Positions 16,094 through 22,136 of a DNA stretch of 24,971 nt are shown in pieces. Below the pieces are notes generated by a model that ran no database searches, was not told where the DNA came from, and saw nothing but the letters and a program-made list of their open reading frames with translations. A program made the position numbers and the translations under genes. Position 1 is the first letter of the stretch. Each line of letters starts with the position of its first letter. The stretch is from CALWZE01 sp964645785 (GTDB lineage Bacteria > Bacillota > Clostridia > Oscillospirales > Ruminococcaceae): positions 1 through 24,971 of the forward strand of contig CAZYAV010000032.1 of the NCBI GenBank assembly GCA_964645785.1, written 5' to 3'.

Positions 16094-17002
16094 TTAAAGA
16101 AACAGCAGCACCCCGCTCAGCATACCGGCAAGCGGAACGCCCAGCAGGCAAAGCAGCCTGCCCGTAACCCTCTTTTTGGGCGTGAGAAAGGCGATTTTGC
16201 CGGTGTAGCACCGGCTCTCCATGGCGTCATAGCAGGCGCCGGCGCGGCGGAAGCTGTTGGCCAGCAGCCCCCCGTACACCAGCCCGGTGGTGCGCAGGCT
16301 CCGCTTCAGCCCCCGGTATCCCAGCCGGCTGGCGGCGGAATCCCTCATATCCCGGTACGCGGCCAGCAGGATAAAAATGTACCGGTAGATCAGCGTCGCC
16401 AGCTCCACCACAACCGCCGGGACATGCGCGCGGCGCAGCACCGCCAGCAGCTCGGGCAGCGGGGTGGACAAACTGAGGAAATACAGGCAGCTCACCGCCC
16501 CCAACGCCCGGGACAGCACCAGCAGCCCCAGCGACTGCGCGGCGGGGACAACCGCGAGCCACCCCCCGAAAAAGCGTGCGGACAGCACGGCCTCGCCGGG
16601 AAGCTGGCGGTAATAGTCCCACAAAAGGGTGAGCCCGGACAGCAACAGAAACACCGCGGGCAGCCCCAGCAGCGCGAGGTATTCCCGCAGCTTGACCCCG
16701 CCCGCCGCCACCGTGACAGCGGACAGGAACAGGCAAAGGCAAAGCGGCGGAACCGGGGAGGCGCAGCAGATACACAGCACAAGCAGGCACAGGCTCCCCG
16801 CCGCCTTTGCCGTCGCGTTTTCCCGGCACAGGCGGGATCTTCGCGCGTAGACGTCCATCGTCAGCACGCTGTCGTGCCGGTGCCCGCCCCCCACAAGGAA
16901 CAGGATCGCCGCCGTCAGGCAGGCGGCCGCCAGCAGAACCGGCGGCAGCTGCCCGGCAAACAGGCTGTAAAAGACGAAGCCCGCAAGCAGCGCCGCAATC
17001 AC
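16094..17002 (-). CDS. cbiQ: Cobalt ECF transporter transmembrane protein CbiQ with N-terminal extension
   Basis: Membrane coupling (T) component of the CbiMNQO importer. The C-terminal half has the two cytoplasmic coupling segments typical of the family: AYRDMRDSAASRLGYRG and AGACYDAMESRCYTGK. The protein is 302 residues, longer than usual. The normal CbiQ start appears to match MDVYARRSRLCREN at residue 49. The preceding 48 residues form one or two extra hydrophobic segments (ALLAGFVFYSLF and LLAAACLTAAILFLV). I start at GTG 17002 because it overlaps the cbiN stop as GTGA and has GCGGAG upstream. ATG 16858 has no ribosome binding site. Identity is confident; the start is not certain. Confidence 0.9.
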   Translation of the reverse strand: MIAALLAGFVFYSLFAGQLPPVLLAAACLTAAILFLVGGGHRHDSVLTMDVYARRSRLCRENATAKAAGSLCLLVLCICCASPVPPLCLCLFLSAVTVAAGGVKLREYLALLGLPAVFLLLSGLTLLWDYYRQLPGEAVLSARFFGGWLAVVPAAQSLGLLVLSRALGAVSCLYFLSLSTPLPELLAVLRRAHVPAVVVELATLIYRYIFILLAAYRDMRDSAASRLGYRGLKRSLRTTGLVYGGLLANSFRRAGACYDAMESRCYTGKIAFLTPKKRVTGRLLCLLGVPLAGMLSGVLLFL

Positions 17003-17343
17003 GGCCGCTCCGCTTCCCCGGCGGGGGGCTGCTGCTGCATCCCGCCGTATTTTTTGCGGGCGACCAGATACCCGAAGCAATAAGCCAGCACTCCCACGCC
17101 GAGCCCCGTCTGGATGCAGAAAAACAGGCTCTCCACCTCGCCCGGCAGCTCCCCGCCGATCAGCTGCTCCAGCACCGGGGTGAACCAGGGCTCATAGCTT
17201 TTTCCGGTTACCTCCTCAATTTTGACGCTCCCGGCGTCGTCGCTGCCGCCGAATTCGGCGCCCTTGAGCGCAAACAGCGGCGCCAGCGCCAGCACGGCCA
17301 CCGCCAGCAGGGAGACGGCCGTGATTTTTGCGTTGCGGCTCAT
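16999..17343 (-). CDS. cbiN: Cobalt transport accessory protein CbiN
   Basis: Small membrane subunit of the cobalt-specific ECF importer, which works with CbiM in substrate loading. The protein has 114 residues. It has an N-terminal membrane segment (about 8-25), an external loop with the family phrase GAEFGGSDDAG and YEPWFTPV, then GEVESLFFCIQTGLGVGVLAYCFGY as the second membrane segment (about 70-94). The start is ATG at 17343 with AAAGGGGGA upstream, overlapping the cbiM stop by 4 nt. The presence of CbiN argues for cobalt rather than nickel as the substrate. Confidence 0.95.
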   Translation of the reverse strand: MSRNAKITAVSLLAVAVLALAPLFALKGAEFGGSDDAGSVKIEEVTGKSYEPWFTPVLEQLIGGELPGEVESLFFCIQTGLGVGVLAYCFGYLVARKKYGGMQQQPPAGEAERP

Positions 17344-18095
17344 TGAATCAGTCCCCCTTTCGCGGCGCGAAGCGCCTGCAATTCCGGCTTTGCGTAGCTT
17401 TCCAGCCCCATCATCACCAGCATGGTGAGGATCCCCTCGATGACGGCCAGCGGCAGCTGAGTCGGGGCAAACACGGCCAGAAATTCCGCCGCGCTCGCCC
17501 ACAGGCCGCCCGCAGGGCTCGGATAGGCAAGCGCCAGCTGAAGGCTGGTCACGCAATAGGTGAATAGATCCCCCAGCATAGCCGCAAAAAACACGTTGAG
17601 CAGCCCGGGCAGCCGCAGCTTTTTGCCGGCCCTGTACAGCGCCCAGGTCACCAGCGGACCCGCAACGGCCATGCTGAAGGTGTTGGCGCCCAGGGTGGTC
17701 AGGCCGCCGTGCGCCAGCAGCAGCGCCTGAAACACCAGCACAATCAGCCCCAGCACCGAGGTGGCCGGCGCCCCAAAGAGGATGGCGCCCAGCCCGGTGC
17801 CGGTCATGTGGCTGCAGCTGCCGGTGACCGAGGGGATTTTGAGCGAGGAGATGACGAAGATAAAGGCGCCTGCCATGGCAAGCAGCAAAACCGATTTGCG
17901 GTGCCGCTGCGCCAGCCGCCGGATAGAGATGACCCCCGCCGCCAGAAACGGCAGGCAGACGGCGCCCCACCCGATACAGAACGCCGGGGGCAGATAGCCC
18001 TCCATAATGTGCATCGCCGATACGCTCTGGGGTACGCAGAGCACAAGGGCAGCCATTATGGAGAGCGACATGATCTTTTTTTCTTTGCTTATCAT
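17340..18095 (-). CDS. cbiM: Cobalt ECF transporter substrate-binding membrane protein CbiM
   Basis: Substrate-binding (S) component of the cobalt importer. The protein has 251 residues. A signal-peptide-like N-terminus ending VPQSVSA would, after cleavage at about residue 27, expose mature MHIMEGYLP. The free N-terminal Met-His is known in CbiM/NikM to bind the metal. Further motifs are SLKIPSVTGSCSHMTGTGLG near residue 84 and HGGLTTLGANTFSMAVAGP, with multiple membrane helices. The start is ATG at 18095 with GGAGGAA 5 nt upstream. A cobalamin riboswitch and a terminator-like hairpin lie directly upstream, so the importer and everything after it are expected to be repressed when cobalamin is plentiful. 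Confidence 0.96.
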   Translation of the reverse strand: MISKEKKIMSLSIMAALVLCVPQSVSAMHIMEGYLPPAFCIGWGAVCLPFLAAGVISIRRLAQRHRKSVLLLAMAGAFIFVISSLKIPSVTGSCSHMTGTGLGAILFGAPATSVLGLIVLVFQALLLAHGGLTTLGANTFSMAVAGPLVTWALYRAGKKLRLPGLLNVFFAAMLGDLFTYCVTSLQLALAYPSPAGGLWASAAEFLAVFAPTQLPLAVIEGILTMLVMMGLESYAKPELQALRAAKGGLIQ

Positions 18096-18113
18096 GAGAG
18101 TTCCTCCATATTT

Positions 18114-18158
18114 GATAAAAATGGAACGGTCTTTCTCAAAACGATTTGAGAGAGACCG
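18114..18158 (-). terminator. Terminator-like hairpin in the cbiM leader
   Basis: On the minus strand a 14-bp stem with one mismatch (CGGTCTCTCTCAAA with TTTGAGAAAGACCG, loop TCGT) is followed by TTCC and then ATTTTTATC. The T-run is offset by about five bases, so termination may be imperfect. AGAGAGG about 23 nt upstream (18181-18187) could pair with the CTCTCT of the 5' arm and act as an antiterminator. It sits between the riboswitch and the cbiM ribosome binding site. Confidence 0.65.
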
Positions 18159-18247
18159 GCCGAAACAGAGCAGAGCATTCCCTCTCTGCCCTGCCATGGG
18201 CGCGTTTGATCCGTCCGCCCCCATGGGGTCTGCCTTCCCGGCAGTAT

Positions 18248-18423
18248 AAAAACAGAAGGCAGGTCTTCCGGCTCAGGCGTCCTCGCTTTGGCTTTGCCTT
18301 CCCGTGTACCCAGTGGCGTTCTCAAGCCAACGCTCTTCCCTTACGGCGGCGGTCCCGCACGGGCTTTGCACCCGTTTCCCTATTCTACCGGCTGCCAGCA
18401 GCAGCCGGTCACCCCCTGTTCTT
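18248..18423 (-). promoter_or_regulatory. Cobalamin riboswitch upstream of cbiM
   Basis: The minus strand carries the cobalamin aptamer core: AATAGGGAAACGGGTGCAAA, then GCGGGACCGCCGCCGTAAGG, and at the 3' end GAGCCGGAAGACCTGCC. A P1-like helix forms between AAGAACAGGGGG at the 5' side and CCTTCTGTTTTT at the 3' side, allowing G-U pairs. It begins about 80 nt after the cbiC stop. I see no promoter or minus-strand terminator between cbiC and this element, so it is probably internal to a cbiC-cbiM transcript. Confidence 0.93.
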
Positions 18424-18502
18424 ACCGTGTGTGTACCTCGAACCCTCCGCGCAGCGCCGCAGCGGGGGAATTCGGTTTATCGCCGCGCCCGCTGCTTTTT
18501 GC

Positions 18503-19126
18503 TCAGCGCATGATCTGATACAGCAGCGCGTTGCAGATTGCGGCGGCCACGTTGCTGCCGCCCTTGCGCCCGCGCGCCACGATGTGGGGGACATCGGCGC
18601 CGAGAATCAGCTCCTTGCTCTCCACCACGTTTACAAAGCCCACCGGCACCCCGATAATCAGCGCCGGGCGCACAAGCCCCTTTTCCATCTGCTCGTAAAT
18701 CGAAACAAGCGCGGTGGGCGCGTTGCCGATGGCAAAAATGCAGGCCTTTGGCAGCTTTGCCGCCCGTTCCATCGAGACGATGGCCCGGGTGATTCCCCGC
18801 GCTTTGGCTTCTGCCGCCACGTCCTCGTCCGCCATAAAGCAGTGCACCTGCCCGCCCAGCCTGCCCAGGACGGTCTTGTTGATGCCGGCCTTGGCCATCT
18901 GGGTGTCGGTCACGATATCGCAGCCGCCGCGCAGCGCCTCGATGCCCTTTTGCACGGCGTGCGGCGAAAACACCAGATTGTCTGCATAGTCAAAGTCCGC
19001 CGAGGTGTGGATCACCCGCTTGATGACCGCCTCGTTTTCCGGCTCCAGCCTCCTGTCCCCCAAAAGCTCGGTGATGATCTCGAAGCTGCGTCTTTCGATA
19101 TCCATCGGCCGAATCTGTTCAAGCAT
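18503..19126 (-). CDS. cbiC: Cobalt-precorrin-8 methylmutase CbiC
   Basis: Moves the methyl group from C11 to C12, producing cobyrinate, the substrate of CbiA. The protein has 207 residues, normal for CbiC/CobH. The catalytic histidine is His40 in RVIHTSADFDYADN. Other blocks are GCDIVTDTQMAKAGINK, FAIGNAPTALVSIYE and PALIIGVPVGFVNVVESKE, ending with GRKGGSNVAAAICNALLY. The start is ATG at 19126; the ribosome binding site AAGGGGA is about 10 nt upstream. It is the first gene after the leftward promoter and riboswitch, and it is separated from the rest of the operon by a second riboswitch. Confidence 0.96.
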   Translation of the reverse strand: MLEQIRPMDIERRSFEIITELLGDRRLEPENEAVIKRVIHTSADFDYADNLVFSPHAVQKGIEALRGGCDIVTDTQMAKAGINKTVLGRLGGQVHCFMADEDVAAEAKARGITRAIVSMERAAKLPKACIFAIGNAPTALVSIYEQMEKGLVRPALIIGVPVGFVNVVESKELILGADVPHIVARGRKGGSNVAAAICNALLYQIMR

Positions 19127-19173
19127 ATGGCATACGTCCCCTTCCCGCGCGGCGATTCCCGGATTTTTTGGGT

Positions 19174-19211
19174 AAAAAAAGCTGCGGCAGCCCTTTTAAA
19201 GCTGCCGCAGC
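19174..19211 (-). terminator. Intrinsic terminator in the cbiC leader
   Basis: Perfect 11-bp stem GCTGCGGCAGC / GCTGCCGCAGC with a 9-nt loop, followed on the minus strand by seven T residues. It lies between the riboswitch and cbiC, the layout of a transcription-terminating expression platform. On the plus strand the same hairpin is followed by CGTTTTT, so it may act in both directions. Confidence 0.92.
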
Positions 19212-19262
19212 CGTTTTTCTGCAACACGTCCCCGCCGCTCATGTCCCGTGAAGCGGAGAAAA

Positions 19263-19453
19263 TTTGAGCAGGTCTTCTGACTTGTACATCCGGGGGAAAA
19301 TCCCCCTGCAATTCTGCCCTGCCTTCCCGATTTCTCAGTGACTGATTTTCATCAACGGACAGAATCTATGTACTTACAGCGGCGGTACCGTTCGGGATTC
19401 ACACCCGATTCTCTATTCTCCCCCTTCCCCGTTCGGGAAGCAGGGCGCTCAAA
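19263..19453 (-). promoter_or_regulatory. Cobalamin riboswitch upstream of cbiC
   Basis: The minus strand shows AATAGAGAATCGGGTGTGAA, ACGGTACCGCCGCTGTAAGT, CAGTCACTGAGAAATCGGGA and, at the 3' end, GTCAGAAGACCTGC. P1 is a perfect 7-bp helix, TTTGAGC with GCTCAAA. The predicted transcription start is only about two bases before P1, so the aptamer begins at the very 5' end of the mRNA. A strong terminator follows about 50 nt downstream. Confidence 0.95.
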
Positions 19454-19461
19454 CTCTTTTT

Positions 19462-19490
19462 ATTTTAGGCGCACGCTCCTTTTTTGTCAA
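19462..19490 (-). promoter_or_regulatory. Sigma-A-type promoter for the cbi operon
   Basis: On the minus strand TTGACA (19485-19490) and TAAAAT (19462-19467) are separated by exactly 17 nt. Transcription would start near 19455 and run straight into the cbiC riboswitch. Confidence 0.88.
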
Positions 19491-19617
19491 CTGTCCGTTC
19501 CGGCGCCCCGTCCCGTCCGGATCGCCTCTTCCCGCTGTCCCCCCAAAAAGGCGCTCTGTCCTTTGGAAATCCAGCCGCACGGCCGCGCCCGCCGCGCCTT
19601 GGGAAAAGCCGCCCTTA

Positions 19618-19646
19618 TTGACAAAGCCCCGCCCGATTGGTATAAT
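19618..19646 (+). promoter_or_regulatory. Sigma-A-type promoter for the hem operon
   Basis: Perfect consensus TTGACA (19618-19623) and TATAAT (19641-19646) with a 17-nt spacer. Transcription would start near 19653, about 20 nt before the riboswitch. The 127 nt between this promoter and the opposing one (19491-19617) contain no gene, and I see no obvious operator in them. Confidence 0.92.
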
Positions 19647-19670
19647 CAGAAAAAATCAACACCGCTTGAG

Positions 19671-19846
19671 TGTTGCTGAGCCCGGCAAGGTTCAGCAGAG
19701 AATAGGAAATCCGGTGAAAGTCCGGAACGGTACCGCCACTGTATATGCGTAGGCTGCACACACGGCGAAAGCCAGTCATTGGAACATGTTCCGAGAAGAC
19801 CGTGTGCGGGCTGACGAGGCATAAGTCAGGAGACCTGCTCAGCGTG
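19671..19846 (+). promoter_or_regulatory. Cobalamin riboswitch upstream of hemA
   Basis: Plus-strand aptamer with GAATAGGAAATCCGGTGAAA, ACGGTACCGCCACTGTATAT, GGCGAAAGCCAGTCA and, at the 3' end, AAGTCAGGAGACCTGC. P1 can form from GCTGAG (19675-19680) and CTCAGC (19838-19843). It links tetrapyrrole precursor synthesis to the cobalamin level. Confidence 0.95.
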
Positions 19847-19898
19847 ATTCCCCGCTTTCCGGCGTATACCGGCGGCAGGCTGTGATGCGCGAAAAAGG

Positions 19899-19939
19899 GC
19901 TGCGGCAGTGATAGTTACTGCCGCAGCTTTTGTTGTTTT
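19899..19939 (+). terminator. Intrinsic terminator in the hemA leader
   Basis: Perfect 11-bp stem GCTGCGGCAGT / ACTGCCGCAGC with a 7-nt loop, followed by TTTTGTTGTTTT. It lies about 50 nt after the riboswitch. The 10 stem base pairs GCTGCGGCAG/CTGCCGCAGC are the same as in the terminator of the cbiC leader on the other strand. Confidence 0.9.
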
Positions 19940-19980
19940 GCGCGAGGAAGGGCTGTTTTTTATTTGTGCCGGGGCGCACA

Positions 19981-20015
19981 TACAGCCGCTACCCTTTGAA
20001 ACGGCTGCGGGCTGC
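19981..20015 (+). repeat. Direct repeat, copy 1
   Basis: Begins TACAGCCGCT and ends TGAAACGGCTGCGGGCTGC. The last 19 nt match copy 2 with one mismatch, about 99 nt away. Confidence 0.7.
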
Positions 20016-20082
20016 AAAGCCCCGTGTCCCGCCCCGTTTTTTGCCTGCAAAAGGGCGCCCCTCGTTTTTCCTGAAGCGTCTG

Positions 20083-20114
20083 TACAGCGGCGCTCTGAAG
20101 CGGCTGCGGGCTGC
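20083..20114 (+). repeat. Direct repeat, copy 2
   Basis: Begins TACAGCGGCG and ends TGAAGCGGCTGCGGGCTGC. The 5' part resembles copy 1 with a small deletion. It lies in the non-coding hemA leader. Confidence 0.7.
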
Positions 20115-20469
20115 CGGACATGCAGCGGCCGCGTTCAAATTTTCGGTTAACTCTTTACCCGCCTATCTGCCGCACCATCTCCCCGGCCTTTGGGGCGGGA
20201 ACATGGGCTGTTGTTCTTCATCAGAAAACCAAGCGTCCTTGGCTTGTCTCGGAATCCGCGCGCAATCCGCTGTCTTAAAAACGGATTTCCCGCCTTACCG
20301 GCACGCGCAGCGGCCTCATTACGGTTTTGCTGTAAAATTCAGCTTTCCTTTGTATTTCTTCCAAAAACCGGGCGCGCGCTGCCGGCGGATGCCGGGGGGA
20401 TTGGCGCGCACTTCGAACCCATTCACAAATTTTATTGAAAATGCTGCAAATCAGGAGCGTGAAGTATCT

Positions 20470-21669
20470 GTGAATCTCATCATGTCGGGCCTGGAACACA
20501 GCCTTGCCCCCATCGAGCTGCGCGAACGCCTTTCGTTCACCAGGCAGCAGACGGCCGAGATAGCCGGCAAAATCCGATCTTTCCCCAATATTACGGGGTG
20601 TGTGCTGATTTCCACCTGCAACCGCACCGAGCTCTATCTGAGCTGTGCCGGGCAGGAGAATCCCGGCGAGCTGCTGTGCCGGGCGGCGGGGGCTGCGTAC
20701 GCCCCCTACCGGGATGTCTTTGTCAATCGCGCCGGAAAGGATGCCGTGGCGCACCTGATGGCGGTTGCGGCGGGGCTGCGCTCCCGCATCTTCGGGGAGG
20801 ATCAGATCCTGTCGCAGGTGCGAACCGCCCTTGTGCTTGCAAGGCAGGCGGGCGCCGCCGACCCCGTGCTGGAAACCCTGTTCCGCTCGGCGGTCTGTGC
20901 CGGCAAGGAGGTTCGCACAAAGGTGTGCCTGACCTCGGTGCCCACCTCCGCGGCCAGCATGGCGGTGGCACTGCTGCAAAAAAAGCTGGGGAACCTGCGC
21001 GGCAAGAGCGCGCTCGTCATCGGCAACGGGGAGATGGGACGGCTTGCCGCCACGCTGCTGCTGCGCGCCGGGTGCCGGGTCACGGTCACCCTGCGCACCT
21101 ACCGCCACGGGCAAACCGTTGTGCCGCCGGGCTGCGGCGTAGTGCCCTATGAGGAGCGATTCCGGCAGCTGGAGGGCTGCGATATCCTGCTTTCCGCCAC
21201 CACCAGCCCCCATTATACGGTGACCGCCGAACAGCTGCGCGGGCTTTCCTGCCCGCCGCCGTTTCTGGTTGACCTCGCGATCCCCCGGGACATTCAGCCG
21301 GAGGCGGGGCAGATGGCCGGCGTTTCGCTTTACAATATCGACGATCTGGGCAGCCGCCTTGAAAACCGCGCCGTTCCGCCGCAGGCGGCTGGCATCCTGC
21401 GCGCGCAGACGGAACAGTTCTACCGCTGGCTCAATTACAGGGACTGCATCCCCGCGATGGAGAGCCTGAAGCGGGCGGCGGCCGGCCGGCTGCGCACCGC
21501 AAAGGAGCTGCAAAGCGGGCTGAGCGAGGCGGAGATTGTCGAGCTTTCGGTGAACAGAACCGTCGAGCTGCTGATTGCCGGGCTTGCGGAGCACATAAGG
21601 CCGGAGGATCTTGTAAAGTGCGAGAGCAAGATCCGCCTGCACACCACCGGCAAGCCGGTGGTTTTCTGA
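20470..21669 (+). CDS. hemA: Glutamyl-tRNA reductase HemA
   Basis: NADPH-dependent reduction of glutamyl-tRNA to glutamate-1-semialdehyde, the first committed tetrapyrrole step. The protein has 399 residues. The N-terminus MNLIMSGLEHSLAPIELRER aligns with the family, the catalytic cysteine is Cys50 in STCNRTELYLS, and GLRSRIFGEDQILSQVRTAL follows. The NADPH domain has ALVIGNGEMGRLAATLLLRAG, and the C-terminal helices form the dimerisation domain. I chose GTG 20470 because it gives the canonical MNLI start and because AGGAG lies 12 nt upstream, a little far; ATG 20482 would remove conserved residues. Control by a cobalamin riboswitch implies this HemA mainly serves corrinoid synthesis. Confidence 0.95.
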   Translation: MNLIMSGLEHSLAPIELRERLSFTRQQTAEIAGKIRSFPNITGCVLISTCNRTELYLSCAGQENPGELLCRAAGAAYAPYRDVFVNRAGKDAVAHLMAVAAGLRSRIFGEDQILSQVRTALVLARQAGAADPVLETLFRSAVCAGKEVRTKVCLTSVPTSAASMAVALLQKKLGNLRGKSALVIGNGEMGRLAATLLLRAGCRVTVTLRTYRHGQTVVPPGCGVVPYEERFRQLEGCDILLSATTSPHYTVTAEQLRGLSCPPPFLVDLAIPRDIQPEAGQMAGVSLYNIDDLGSRLENRAVPPQAAGILRAQTEQFYRWLNYRDCIPAMESLKRAAAGRLRTAKELQSGLSEAEIVELSVNRTVELLIAGLAEHIRPEDLVKCESKIRLHTTGKPVVF

Positions 21670-21686
21670 AGAAAGCGGGGGTACAG

Positions 21687-22136
21687 ATGGATTTATCGGC
21701 ATACCGCTTCCCCCTGTTTGTCGACCTGAACGGGAAAAGGGCGGTGATTGTGGGGGGCGGGAAAATCGCGCTGCGCCGGGCGGCCGTTCTGCTCTCCTTT
21801 GGGGCGGCGGTCACCCTGATTGCGCCGGAATGCCCGGCCGTGCCGCAGGGCGCCGTTTTTTGCAAGCGGGCTTATCGGGCGGGCGACCTGGACGGGGCGT
21901 TCCTGGCCGTGGCCGCCACCGACTGCCGGGCGGTCAACCGCCGGGTCGGGCAGGACGCAAAGGCCGCCGGCATCCCGGTCAGCGTGGCCGACCGCAAGGA
22001 GGAGAGCAGCTTCTTTTTCCCCGCCGTCTGCGCCGGCAGCGGCCTGGTGGCCGGCGTGGTTTCCGGCGGGGAGGCGCACCGCAAAACCGCCGCAGCCGCA
22101 CGGAAAATCCGCACAGTATTGGAGACAATGGAATGA
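21687..22136 (+). CDS. sirC: Precorrin-2 dehydrogenase SirC (short form)
   Basis: NAD-dependent oxidation of precorrin-2 to sirohydrochlorin, which CbiK then loads with cobalt. The protein has 149 residues and consists essentially of the Rossmann domain. It shows FVDLNGKRAVIVGGGKIALR with the glycine motif at 23-26, AVAATD at 74-79, and SVADRKEESSFFFPA. In that last segment Asp102 lines up with the catalytic aspartate of CysG, Met8p and SirC. The C-terminal dimerisation and helical domains of Met8p-type proteins are largely missing, so added chelatase activity is unlikely. The start is ATG at 21687, 17 nt after hemA, with a modest GCGGGGG ribosome binding site. It overlaps hemC by 4 nt. Confidence 0.9.
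   Translation: MDLSAYRFPLFVDLNGKRAVIVGGGKIALRRAAVLLSFGAAVTLIAPECPAVPQGAVFCKRAYRAGDLDGAFLAVAATDCRAVNRRVGQDAKAAGIPVSVADRKEESSFFFPAVCAGSGLVAGVVSGGEAHRKTAAAARKIRTVLETME

Larger units (their letters stand above)
19940..20469 (+). other. Long untranslated stretch between terminator and hemA
   Basis: A 530-nt region with no gene I can support. The hemA frame happens to stay open across it, but the encoded sequence is Arg/Pro-rich and unlike glutamyl-tRNA reductase. It contains a direct repeat (19981-20015 and 20083-20114) and small hairpins such as CCAAG/CTTGG near 20230-20243. No second good promoter was found; TTACGG and TAAAAT near 20319-20337 are much too close together. Confidence 0.5.

Noticed and set aside
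18459..18500. Plus-strand terminator after cbiC (8-bp stem GCAGCGGG/CCCGCTGC, then TTTTT)
   Set aside because: It is oriented against all genes here and has a long 21-nt loop. It could stop antisense RNA, but nothing suggests a transcript to terminate.
20190..20438. Small 82-residue open frame in the hemA leader
   Set aside because: There is no convincing ribosome binding site and no recognisable domain, and its composition looks like translated non-coding DNA.
19930..20469. N-terminal extension of HemA by 180 residues in the same frame
   Set aside because: The extension is Arg/Pro-rich, overlaps the terminator tail and has no ribosome binding site. Family alignment starts exactly at GTG 20470.
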